A stretch of 37,179 nt of DNA from Helicobacteraceae bacterium (GTDB taxonomy: Bacteria; Campylobacterota; Campylobacteria; Campylobacterales; Sulfurimonadaceae): contig JAMOSG010000028.1 in NCBI GenBank assembly GCA_027063225.1, positions 1 through 37,179 on the forward strand, read 5' to 3'. Below the pieces are notes generated by a model. That model was given only the letters and a program-made list of their open reading frames with translations. It had not been told where the DNA came from and did no database searches. Shown piece by piece: positions 14,337 through 21,894 of the stretch (position 1 is its first letter; each line of letters opens with the position of its first letter). Made by a program: the position numbers and the translations under genes.

Positions 14337-15638
14337 ATGCTCCAACATAGTATCCGCAAACGCTTTTTAGTACAACTTTTATTTGCCTCTGCTTTTTTAA
14401 TTATTTTATTTTCTTCAGCTCTTTATATTTATATAGAAAAATCTATTTATGATGAAAAATACCAAGAACTTTTACAATATGCTAAAAATATCTCTAATAA
14501 TAAATCGCTTTTTCAAAACAATGAAGCCCTTTTAAATGAAAATATTATCTCTTTAGATGTAGAGATTGTACAACTTCGCAACAATAACGATACAATCTCA
14601 ACCTATGAAATAACAAAACAAAGGCATACAGAATATATTTTACTCTATCCATTTAACCTTAAAGAACATAGCTATTTAAAAGTAAGCAAAGATATTACAC
14701 AAACAAAAATTGTACTTGGAAAGATTCTTCATTATATTTTTATTATTAATATTGTTGGTTTTTTATTTGTAATTATTTATGCTGTGGCTCTTTCTAAAAT
14801 GTTGGTAGCTCCTGTAAAACAACTCAGTAATAAGCTCTCTAATATGAATGAAAACATAATATCTCCTATAAAAGTGGAACAACTTCCAAAAGAGTTTGAA
14901 CCTTTAGGTATTACGATTAATCATCTTATTTCTCGTATTCAGAACTTTGTAAAATACCAAAAAGAGCTTTTTATTGGAACTGCTCATGAGCTTAAAACTC
15001 CACTTGCAGTTATTAAGCTTAAAAACCAAGTAACCCTTATGAAAAAACGCTCTCCTGAAGAATACATAGAAGCGTTAAAGGTAACAAATAAAACAGTAGA
15101 TGAGATGAATGTAATTGTCTCAAATATTTTAAAGATTGGTCGCCAAGAGGGAGCACAACTTGATAAACCAATAGAGATTGATGTTATAGAGGTCTTAAAA
15201 CAAAAAGCGGATGATTTTAAACTTTTAGCAGAGCATGAGGAGAAAATTTTAGAGATAGATTTCAAACCAAATGGTTTTATGGCTACACTTCAAGTTTCTC
15301 TTTTAAACCAGATTATTCAAAACTTTTTACAAAATGCTTTAAAATTCACTCCTAAAGGGAAAAAAGTTCGTATTCAAAGCTCTCAAGATGAAGTGGGACT
15401 TCTTATAGAAGTTATAGATGAAGGGTGTGGAATAGATGAGAGTATGGACTTTTTTGCACCATTTAAACGTCAAGGTGACAAAAGTGGTGTTGGACTAGGA
15501 TTATTTTTAGCAAAAAGTGCAGCAGATGCACTTGGTGCTAAAATATCTCTTAAAAATAGAGAAGATGGAGTAAGTGGTACAATTGCTTCACTTCAGATAA
15601 ACTCTAAACTCTCTTGTATTTTACCAAGACTCTCCTAA
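14337..15638 (+). CDS. Membrane sensor histidine kinase, putative partner of the HsrA-type regulator
   Basis: The 433-residue protein has TM1 (about 12-32), an approximately 95-residue periplasmic sensor, TM2 (about 130-152), a HAMP-like linker (153-205) and a HisKA domain with H217 in AHELKTPL. Its ATPase domain has N333 (N box), DEGCGI (361-366) and GVGLGLFLAKS (384-394). All catalytic elements are present. ATG 14337 is preferred because AAAGG (14324-14328) is 8 bases upstream; ATG 14331 would leave only 2. It directly follows the regulator gene and is the natural kinase for D51. The stimulus is unknown; the sensor region matches nothing I recognise. Confidence 0.92.
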   Translation: MLQHSIRKRFLVQLLFASAFLIILFSSALYIYIEKSIYDEKYQELLQYAKNISNNKSLFQNNEALLNENIISLDVEIVQLRNNNDTISTYEITKQRHTEYILLYPFNLKEHSYLKVSKDITQTKIVLGKILHYIFIINIVGFLFVIIYAVALSKMLVAPVKQLSNKLSNMNENIISPIKVEQLPKEFEPLGITINHLISRIQNFVKYQKELFIGTAHELKTPLAVIKLKNQVTLMKKRSPEEYIEALKVTNKTVDEMNVIVSNILKIGRQEGAQLDKPIEIDVIEVLKQKADDFKLLAEHEEKILEIDFKPNGFMATLQVSLLNQIIQNFLQNALKFTPKGKKVRIQSSQDEVGLLIEVIDEGCGIDESMDFFAPFKRQGDKSGVGLGLFLAKSAADALGAKISLKNREDGVSGTIASLQINSKLSCILPRLS

Positions 15639-15710
15639 TCTAAAGTAAAGCTTTAATTTGTTATAAATCGCCAAAAATAAACTTCATAAAGAAAATAAAG
15701 GTTTGAAACT

Positions 15711-15959
15711 ATGGCGTTAATTATTCAAGATGAGTGTATCGCGTGTGATGCATGTCGCGAAGAGTGTCCAACAATCGCAATCGAAGAGGGAGATCCAATT
15801 TACTACATTGATCCAGATCGTTGTACAGAGTGTGTTGGTGTTTATGATGAACCAGCTTGTATCTCTGTTTGTCCAGTTGATTGTATTGTTCCAGATAAAG
15901 ACAATGTTGAAACAATTGCGGAGCTTCAGTTTAAATATAAAAATTTAGATTTAGAGTAG
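15711..15959 (+). CDS. 2[4Fe-4S] ferredoxin of the YfhL/Alvin type
   Basis: The 82-residue electron carrier has one standard cluster motif, CIACDACREECP (CX2CX2CX3CP). The second is expanded: CTECVGVYDEPACISVCP, with eight residues between the second and third cysteine, as in the Allochromatium-type low-potential ferredoxins. A 20-odd residue acidic tail follows. In Campylobacterota such ferredoxins serve pyruvate/2-oxoglutarate oxidoreductases and reductive carbon fixation, an inference from lineage. AAAGG precedes the ATG and a TATAAA (15662-15667) may be its promoter. The Ppx/GppA gene follows 6 bases later. Confidence 0.95.
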   Translation: MALIIQDECIACDACREECPTIAIEEGDPIYYIDPDRCTECVGVYDEPACISVCPVDCIVPDKDNVETIAELQFKYKNLDLE

Positions 15960-15965
15960 TAAATT

Positions 15966-17429
15966 ATGGCAAAGAGAGTAAGTGTCATAGATATAGGTTC
16001 TAACTCTGTTAGGATGATGATTTACCAAAAATCTTCTCGCTTTGCCTTTTCTATTTTACACGAAGCAAAAAGTAAAGTTCGCCTCTCGCAAGATGCTTAC
16101 CAAAATGGTGGAGTACTTCAAGAGGAACCAATGCAAAGAACCCTCAATATCTTAAAAGATTTTTTAAGTATCTCCACCTCTTTTAAAGTACGTAAAACTT
16201 TGTGTGTTGCAACTTCTGCATTGCGTGATGCTCCAAATAAAAAAGAGTTTTTACAAAAAGCTAAAGAGCAACTTGGTTTAAAAATAAAAATTATAGATGG
16301 TCAAAAAGAGGCTTATTTTGGAGCAGTAGCTGCTTATAACCTTCTACCAAAAAAACAAGACAACTCCTTAACAATCGATATTGGTGGAGGTTCTACAGAG
16401 TTTACGCTTATTTCAAATAATGAAATTACAAAACCTCTCTCTTTAAAATTAGGCACTGTAAGACTAAAAGAGCTTTTTTTCGATACAAACAAAACAAAAG
16501 AAGCAATAGAGTATATTGACAAAGAGTTAGAAGTTTTAGATGGCTTTGATGTTTCTACCCTTATTGGTATTGGTGGAACATTTAGAGCATTGTCGCAATC
16601 TATCTTAAAAATTTCTAAACATCCACTTGAGAAACTTCACGCATTTGAATATAACACTAAAACTTTACTAGAACTTACACAAAAGATTCTTGCTGCAGAT
16701 AAAGAGGAGTTGAAAAAACTTAAAATTGAATCAAATAGATTTGATGTTATAAAACCTGGTGCACTTATTATAGAAAGAGTTTTACGTAAACTTCCATTAA
16801 CAAATATTGTAACAAGTGGAGTTGGGGTAAGAGAGGGGGTCTATTTAAGTGATTTACTACGTAACTCTAAACATAGATTTCCAGCAAATTTTAACCCTTC
16901 TGTGCGTTTACTTTTAGATAAATATTGTGATAATACAAATTATGCAAATCAACTTAATAAAGTTGCCAAAACAATTTTTGATTTAACGCATAAACAATTT
17001 GGTATCGGCTCAAATCACCGTTATGAACTTGCAGTAGCTGCAAAACTTTATCCAATTGGGGAGAGTATTCACTACTTTTCTAAAAATAAACATACATACT
17101 TTTTAATTCAAACTGCATTAGAATATGGCTTTGAGCATAAACAAATTGCACTTATCTCAACACTTACACGTTTTGCAAAAAATAAACGCCCATCACAAGA
17201 ACACTACCAAAACTGTGAAATACTTTTACCAAATACTAAAGTGTTGGATTATTTAAGTTTTGTACTCTCTTTAAGTGTAGCCTTACTTAGCCATAGACCA
17301 AGAAATATTGACTTTACTTTAGAAGCAAAACAAAACACTCTCTACATTCACTCTAAAGAGCAACTCTCTCTTGCAAAAGACAATGTTGCAAAACTTCAAC
17401 CATATCAACTAGGAGTTACTTTTTCGTAA
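15966..17429 (+). CDS. Ppx/GppA exopolyphosphatase/pppGpp phosphohydrolase family protein
   Basis: The 487-residue protein has an ASKHA phosphatase domain (VIDIGSNSVRMMIYQ at the start, TIDIGGGSTEFTLI near 135, LIGIGGTFRALSQ near 200, VTSGVGVREGVYL near 280). An HD-like helical domain occupies residues about 310-487. This is the layout of the Ppx/GppA family, which degrades polyphosphate and/or converts pppGpp to ppGpp. Sequence alone does not decide which. It follows the ferredoxin gene by 6 bases but has a poor ribosome site. It converges with the RND gene only 3 bases downstream. Confidence 0.9.
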   Translation: MAKRVSVIDIGSNSVRMMIYQKSSRFAFSILHEAKSKVRLSQDAYQNGGVLQEEPMQRTLNILKDFLSISTSFKVRKTLCVATSALRDAPNKKEFLQKAKEQLGLKIKIIDGQKEAYFGAVAAYNLLPKKQDNSLTIDIGGGSTEFTLISNNEITKPLSLKLGTVRLKELFFDTNKTKEAIEYIDKELEVLDGFDVSTLIGIGGTFRALSQSILKISKHPLEKLHAFEYNTKTLLELTQKILAADKEELKKLKIESNRFDVIKPGALIIERVLRKLPLTNIVTSGVGVREGVYLSDLLRNSKHRFPANFNPSVRLLLDKYCDNTNYANQLNKVAKTIFDLTHKQFGIGSNHRYELAVAAKLYPIGESIHYFSKNKHTYFLIQTALEYGFEHKQIALISTLTRFAKNKRPSQEHYQNCEILLPNTKVLDYLSFVLSLSVALLSHRPRNIDFTLEAKQNTLYIHSKEQLSLAKDNVAKLQPYQLGVTFS

Positions 17430-17431
17430 CT
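17414..17431. terminator. Weak hairpin at the convergent ends of the ppx/gppA and RND genes
   Basis: A 6-bp stem, AGTTAC/GTAACT, with a TTTTTC loop overlaps the end of the plus-strand gene. The tail is only moderately T-rich. It is the only hairpin visible between two genes that end 3 bases apart, so transcripts may run into each other. Confidence 0.3.
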
Positions 17432-17432
17432 T

Positions 17433-20400
17433 CTACTTTACTTTATACACTACTGAATAAACAAGCGGAATATAAATAAGATTTAAAACTGTTGCCCACG
17501 CTATTCCAAACCCTAGTGCTATTGCCATTGGTTGTAAAATAAGTGCTTGACCAGATGGGAAGAAAATAAGTGTAAAAAGTCCAAGTACTGTTGTAAGAGA
17601 TGTTAAAAAGATAGGGCGAAGCCTTGTTCTTGCACGAAGCATAAGTTCTTCTATATTCTTTGCACTTTTTATAAAACTCACCATAATAAGCCCATCATTT
17701 ACGACAACTCCAGAAAGTCCAACAATCCCAATAAGTCCTGGCATTGTAAGGTTAAGTCCCATAACCATATGCCCAACTAAAACACCTAAAAGCACAAGTG
17801 GAATTGTAGAGATAACAATAAGTGGTTTTTTAATAGAATCAAAAAGCCACACAAGTGTAATAAAAATTAAAAAGATAGAGATAAGCCCAGCACGTGCCAT
17901 TTCAGATTTATTTTTATTGTTCTCTTTCTCCTCCCCTTTTATCTCTACGTTAAAACCATCTTTTTTAATTTGCTCTAAAACAGGCTGAATTTGTGCCATC
18001 ACTTCTGCAGAAGTTATCACTTTTTTATCAAGTTGTGCAAAAACAGTTTTTATTCTTATGCCATCCTCTTTTTTAAGTTTTACAAAACTTTGCATATAGA
18101 TAAAGTCACAAATATCTCCAACTCTTACATACTCATTTTTTTGTGGCACTTTAATCTCTACATTTTTAATAGAGTTAAAATCTTTTCTTAGTGGACTCTC
18201 TAAACGGATACGTAAAAGCCCCTCGTCGTTAAACATCTTTCCATATTCACCTTTGAGGTAAAATGGCATTAAAGCATTCATAACAATCGATTCATTAAAC
18301 CCTAACTCTTCCCCATAACTATTTACTTTAAGTTTAAGCTCTCTCTCTCCTAAAGTTGCATCATTTGATATATTTTTAACACCCTCTATTTGTGCTAAAG
18401 CATCTTGGAGTTTATGCAACTCCTTTACAACTTCTTTCTCTTTTTTCCCACTTAAACTTATCTCAATATCTGAAGCTACAACCCCAGCTCCAGGTACTCT
18501 AATAACAAGTTCTTCAAAAACTGGATCATTTTCACCATGAAGTTTTCTAAAAGGTTTTACAATATTTTCTAAATTTTTTGCTATCTCTTTTGCACTAGCT
18601 TCTCGAACAAGCAAAGAAGCATCATAATTAAGTGAAAGGTAAGGACTTATATATTTATCAAAAAAGTTTACAGGTGCACGCTCTTTTAAATCTACAAATA
18701 TATGGAAAAGATTTTCTCCTAGTTCTGCTCTGTTTTTAGCATCCATCTTCATACCAATAACAGAAGTTATAGAGGAGATATCCTCTTTATTTGGATTTTG
18801 CAAGAGTGCTTTTTCTAGTTTTGTAACAATTTTTTCACTATCTTTGAGTTCATTGTTAATATTGAGTGTTCCATACACATAAACCTGCGTTGTATCAAAC
18901 TCAGGAAAGAGTTGAAATTTTGAGTGTTTTAAAAAAACAAATGTCAAACCCAAAATAGAAACAACCATCACAACAAGTGATACCCAACGTCTTTTAAATA
19001 AAAAGTGTAATACCTTGTCATAAAGGGTATTCATCCTTTTCCAAAAACGTTTTGTAAAACTTGCATCGTTAGATACCTTTAAAAAATCATAAGAGTGAAG
19101 TGGTAAAAAGTAAAATGCCTCAAAAAGTGAAGAGAGTAAAAGTACTGTTATCATTACAGGAATAATCTTTATAAAAGCTCCCATATCTCCGCTTAGAAGA
19201 AGCATTGGTAAAAAGGCAAAAACAGTTGTTAGTGTTGCTGTTAAAACCTCTGGAAACATCTCTGTTGCTCCAACAATAACTGCTTCGTGTCTGTCCATCC
19301 CCTCCTCTAGGTGTCTATAGATATTCTCCGCAACAACAATTGCTTCATCTACAAGCATACCAAGGGCAATTAAAGCACCAAGTAAAGAGAGCATATTTAA
19401 ACTATTGCCCATAATATCTGTAACAATTAAACCAACCATAAAACTCAGAGGAATCCCAAGTGCTACAACAAAAGCAATTCCACGGTTGATAAAAAGTAGC
19501 ATCGCAATAAACACAAGCATAAGACCAAAAATAATATTTGAAAAAACAATATTAAGGCGGTTTTTAATCCAAACAGATGTATCTGTGTAGATATCATAAC
19601 GAAAAGTTGGATCTTGGAGATGTTTTTGCGCTAAAAGCTCTCTAATTTTTTTTACAAGCTCTATAGCATTTCCCTCTTTAGACTTTGTAACATTTATAGA
19701 GATATTTCTTACCCCATTGTAGTGTGAGAGTTGGTTGGCATCACTTAATTTAAAAGCAACATCTGCAATATCTCCAAGGCGTACTCTTTGTAAACCAACA
19801 CCAATTAATGTATTACGAACCTCTTGTATCGCTTTTTTTCCATTAAAGGTAGAGATGTATAGGTGTTTCCCTTTTTCTTTAATAGTACCTATTGGGAAAA
19901 TAGAACTTAGTCCCCTTAAAGAGTTTACAACCAAAGAGGGATCAAGCCCTAAAGCTTTAATTTTTTGCTCATTAAGTTCAATTACAAGTTCTGTTTCTGC
20001 ATCTCCACGAATAGTAATATCACTTAGTGTTTTAAACTTACTCAATGCACTTTTTAATTCATCTGCTTTTTGAAGCAATTTCTCTTTTGGAAGATTAGCC
20101 GAAACTGCAATTAAAACAAGGGGAAAAGCATGCTTTTTAATTCTTGCAATTGGCTCTGCCATATCTGCTGGTAAATCTTTTTTAACACCACTTACTACAT
20201 CTTTTACATCATTTAAAACACTTAAATTATCACTTCCAGGTTTAATATCTGCTTCTATAACAAAAGAGCCATTTCGAATAGATGTTGCAGTAGTATCTAG
20301 CTCATTTATATTTTGTAAATCATCCTCAATGGTATGTACAACCATTTTATCTAAAACATCAGCAGAAGTTCCAACATACCCTCCACTGATAATTACTTTA

Positions 20401-20534
20401 TCCATATTAATAGGTGGAAAAATCTCTTTTGGAATTTGCATATAAGCAAAAGTTGATAACACTAAAATAAAAATTAGTAATATATGGTTAAGTAAAGGCT
20501 TATCTATGGCAAATTTTATAAAACTACGAATCAT
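17433..20534 (-). CDS. RND-superfamily efflux transporter (HAE1/AcrB-like)
   Basis: The 1033-residue inner-membrane protein has the duplicated RND layout: TM1 (about 13-31), a periplasmic porter domain, six clustered spans, then a repeat of the same (second half from about 530). The TM4 proton-relay motif is GMLVDEAIVVAENIYRH, with D396-E397 where AcrB has Asp-Asp. The TM10 region reads GLSGVVVNDGLIMVSFIKS, without the AcrB lysine but typical of another HAE1 branch. No membrane-fusion protein or outer-membrane channel is next to it. Instead it follows the rsmH/FtsL-like pair by 10 bases. AGAGG precedes the ATG. Substrate is unknown. Confidence 0.92.
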   Translation of the reverse strand: MIRSFIKFAIDKPLLNHILLIFILVLSTFAYMQIPKEIFPPINMDKVIISGGYVGTSADVLDKMVVHTIEDDLQNINELDTTATSIRNGSFVIEADIKPGSDNLSVLNDVKDVVSGVKKDLPADMAEPIARIKKHAFPLVLIAVSANLPKEKLLQKADELKSALSKFKTLSDITIRGDAETELVIELNEQKIKALGLDPSLVVNSLRGLSSIFPIGTIKEKGKHLYISTFNGKKAIQEVRNTLIGVGLQRVRLGDIADVAFKLSDANQLSHYNGVRNISINVTKSKEGNAIELVKKIRELLAQKHLQDPTFRYDIYTDTSVWIKNRLNIVFSNIIFGLMLVFIAMLLFINRGIAFVVALGIPLSFMVGLIVTDIMGNSLNMLSLLGALIALGMLVDEAIVVAENIYRHLEEGMDRHEAVIVGATEMFPEVLTATLTTVFAFLPMLLLSGDMGAFIKIIPVMITVLLLSSLFEAFYFLPLHSYDFLKVSNDASFTKRFWKRMNTLYDKVLHFLFKRRWVSLVVMVVSILGLTFVFLKHSKFQLFPEFDTTQVYVYGTLNINNELKDSEKIVTKLEKALLQNPNKEDISSITSVIGMKMDAKNRAELGENLFHIFVDLKERAPVNFFDKYISPYLSLNYDASLLVREASAKEIAKNLENIVKPFRKLHGENDPVFEELVIRVPGAGVVASDIEISLSGKKEKEVVKELHKLQDALAQIEGVKNISNDATLGERELKLKVNSYGEELGFNESIVMNALMPFYLKGEYGKMFNDEGLLRIRLESPLRKDFNSIKNVEIKVPQKNEYVRVGDICDFIYMQSFVKLKKEDGIRIKTVFAQLDKKVITSAEVMAQIQPVLEQIKKDGFNVEIKGEEKENNKNKSEMARAGLISIFLIFITLVWLFDSIKKPLIVISTIPLVLLGVLVGHMVMGLNLTMPGLIGIVGLSGVVVNDGLIMVSFIKSAKNIEELMLRARTRLRPIFLTSLTTVLGLFTLIFFPSGQALILQPMAIALGFGIAWATVLNLIYIPLVYSVVYKVK

Positions 20535-20544
20535 TTTTACCTCT

Positions 20545-20817
20545 TTAAAATAAAGTATCTTTTATTTTGTTTTTAAATTTTATCTTCTCAACAGAAGCTT
20601 TAATTTCACGGTTTTCCTCTTTTAAAATCTCATATTCTGCTTCTAATTTTGCGATTTTTCTACTTTTGTAGTAGATTTGATGGGAAAGATATATTTTGGG
20701 AAACGCTACCATAAAGGCAAAGAAAATTGCTCCCAAAACATAAAAAAGGTATGTAAAATCAACTTTCTTACTCTCTAACTCTTCAAAACCTTCGAGTAAC
20801 TCTTTTTTTGCACCCAT
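20545..20817 (-). CDS. Small bitopic membrane protein next to rsmH; FtsL candidate
   Basis: The 90-residue protein has a short cytoplasmic N-terminus, one membrane span (about 24-43) and a charged C-terminal helix with heptad-like leucines (KIAKLEAEYEILKEENREIK). That topology and size are those of FtsL/DivIC division proteins, and the gene directly follows rsmH with a one-base overlap, where ftsL sits in the classical dcw cluster. FtsL proteins are too diverged to call by sequence. I therefore put this forward from position and architecture only. A division class B PBP gene does not follow; an RND transporter gene does. Confidence 0.5.
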   Translation of the reverse strand: MGAKKELLEGFEELESKKVDFTYLFYVLGAIFFAFMVAFPKIYLSHQIYYKSRKIAKLEAEYEILKEENREIKASVEKIKFKNKIKDTLF

Positions 20818-21740
20818 TATTGACCTATATGAAAAACTCTCATTTTTGCACTACGGCTGCGAGGATTTTGTGCAAGTTCATCCTCTTGAGCCATAATTGG
20901 TTTACGTGTAACTACTTTTCCTAAAGCGTGGTTATTGCCACACTCACAACGAATAGCCTGAGGTGGGCATATACAAGATTTTGACCATGCAGCAAACTTT
21001 TGTTTTACAATTCTATCTTCTAAAGAGTGAAACGAAATAATAGCTACTTTTGTATCTTGCAATGAGGCTTGAGACACAGCATCTAAAAGATTTGTAAGCT
21101 CTCCTAATTCGTCATTTACCTCTATACGAATCGCTTGGAACAAAAGTGTTGCTGGATGGATTTTTTTCTTTTTAAACAAATAAGGCTTAAGTTTTTCTAC
21201 CAACTCTTTTGCAGAATAAAAAGGGCGAAGTTTTACAATATTTGCTGCAATTGTTCTTGCATTGTTTATCTCTCCATACTCCCTCAAAATTCGTTCTAAC
21301 TCCTCTTGAGAGTAGCTATTTATCACCTCTGCTGCACTTAGAGGTGCATTTTTATCCATACGCATATCAAGAGTATCACTCTCATACGAAAAGCCTCTCT
21401 CTTTATGATCAAGCTGGAGTGAAGAAACACCAATATCTGCTAAAATCCCTTTAATCTCTTTTGGATCATACTCTTGAAGAATTATTTTTATAACATCAGA
21501 AAAACGCCCTTTGTAAATTGTTACTCTATCTCCAAACTCTTTTAGGCGTTGTGTTGAGAAATCTATTGCTGTTTGGTCTTGGTCTATGCCAATAAGCTTA
21601 ATATTTGGGTTATTTTTTAAAATTAAAGAGGAGTGTCCACCATATCCCATAGTACAATCGATAATGATTCCCTCATCAATATCACTAAAAACATCTATAA
21701 CCTCTCGATATAAAACTGGTATATGTGGAATCTCTTGCAT
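20817..21740 (-). CDS. rsmH: RsmH, 16S rRNA m4C1402 methyltransferase
   Basis: RsmH (MraW) uses S-adenosylmethionine to N4-methylate C1402 of 16S rRNA. The 307-residue protein starts HIPVLYREVID. It has the SAM motif DCTMGYGGHSSLIL, then GIDQDQTAID, ILADIGVSSLQLD, the RGFSY loop, NDELGEL, FHSLEDRIVK, and a C-terminal NPRSRSAKMRVF. The start is ATG 21740, with AAGGG 9 bases upstream. The frame extends further back, but those codons do not resemble the family. A TATAAT on this strand (plus-strand 21775-21780) is the likely promoter for rsmH, the FtsL-like gene and the RND gene. Confidence 0.97.
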   Translation of the reverse strand: MQEIPHIPVLYREVIDVFSDIDEGIIIDCTMGYGGHSSLILKNNPNIKLIGIDQDQTAIDFSTQRLKEFGDRVTIYKGRFSDVIKIILQEYDPKEIKGILADIGVSSLQLDHKERGFSYESDTLDMRMDKNAPLSAAEVINSYSQEELERILREYGEINNARTIAANIVKLRPFYSAKELVEKLKPYLFKKKKIHPATLLFQAIRIEVNDELGELTNLLDAVSQASLQDTKVAIISFHSLEDRIVKQKFAAWSKSCICPPQAIRCECGNNHALGKVVTRKPIMAQEDELAQNPRSRSAKMRVFHIGQ

Positions 21741-21774
21741 AATAAACAACCCTTGTTGGAATAAAAAGTTATAT

Positions 21775-21780
21775 ATTATA
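21775..21780 (-). promoter_or_regulatory. Probable rsmH promoter -10 box
   Basis: TATAAT on the minus strand, 35 bases before the rsmH ATG at 21740, in the AT-rich divergent gap. Confidence 0.55.
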
Positions 21781-21856
21781 CTTTTAAATAGTAACATTTT
21801 TCATAAAAAAAAGGCATTTATGAAAAAAATATAGTGACAATATAGCAAAAAAAAGA

Positions 21857-21862
21857 TATAGT
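21857..21862 (+). promoter_or_regulatory. Possible -10 box of the REC-Hpt gene
   Basis: TATAGT preceded by an A-tract, 33 bases before ATG 21895. AAGGA (21883-21887) is the ribosome site. A similar A-tract plus TATAGTG block occurs at 21823-21836. Confidence 0.4.
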
Positions 21863-21894
21863 GTTATTTTTAGTTTAAATATAAGGATTAAAAG

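Noticed and set aside
15721..15915. Open frame on the minus strand opposite the ferredoxin gene
   Set aside because: It is a shadow: the product is low-complexity, rich in His, Leu and Gln, and there is no ribosome site; the plus-strand ferredoxin is unmistakable.
19735..20073. 112-codon plus-strand frame inside the RND gene
   Set aside because: It lies entirely opposite a clear transporter coding region and its product is composition-driven with no motif.
20817..21797. rsmH starting at 21797 with 19 extra N-terminal residues
   Set aside because: The extra residues do not resemble the family and ATG 21740 has AAGGG at a good distance; the TATAAT at 21775-21780 also lies inside the extension.
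21823..21863. Two A-tract plus TATAGTG blocks as a direct repeat element
   Set aside because: The similarity is mostly A-richness in an AT-rich promoter gap; too short and simple to call a repeat.
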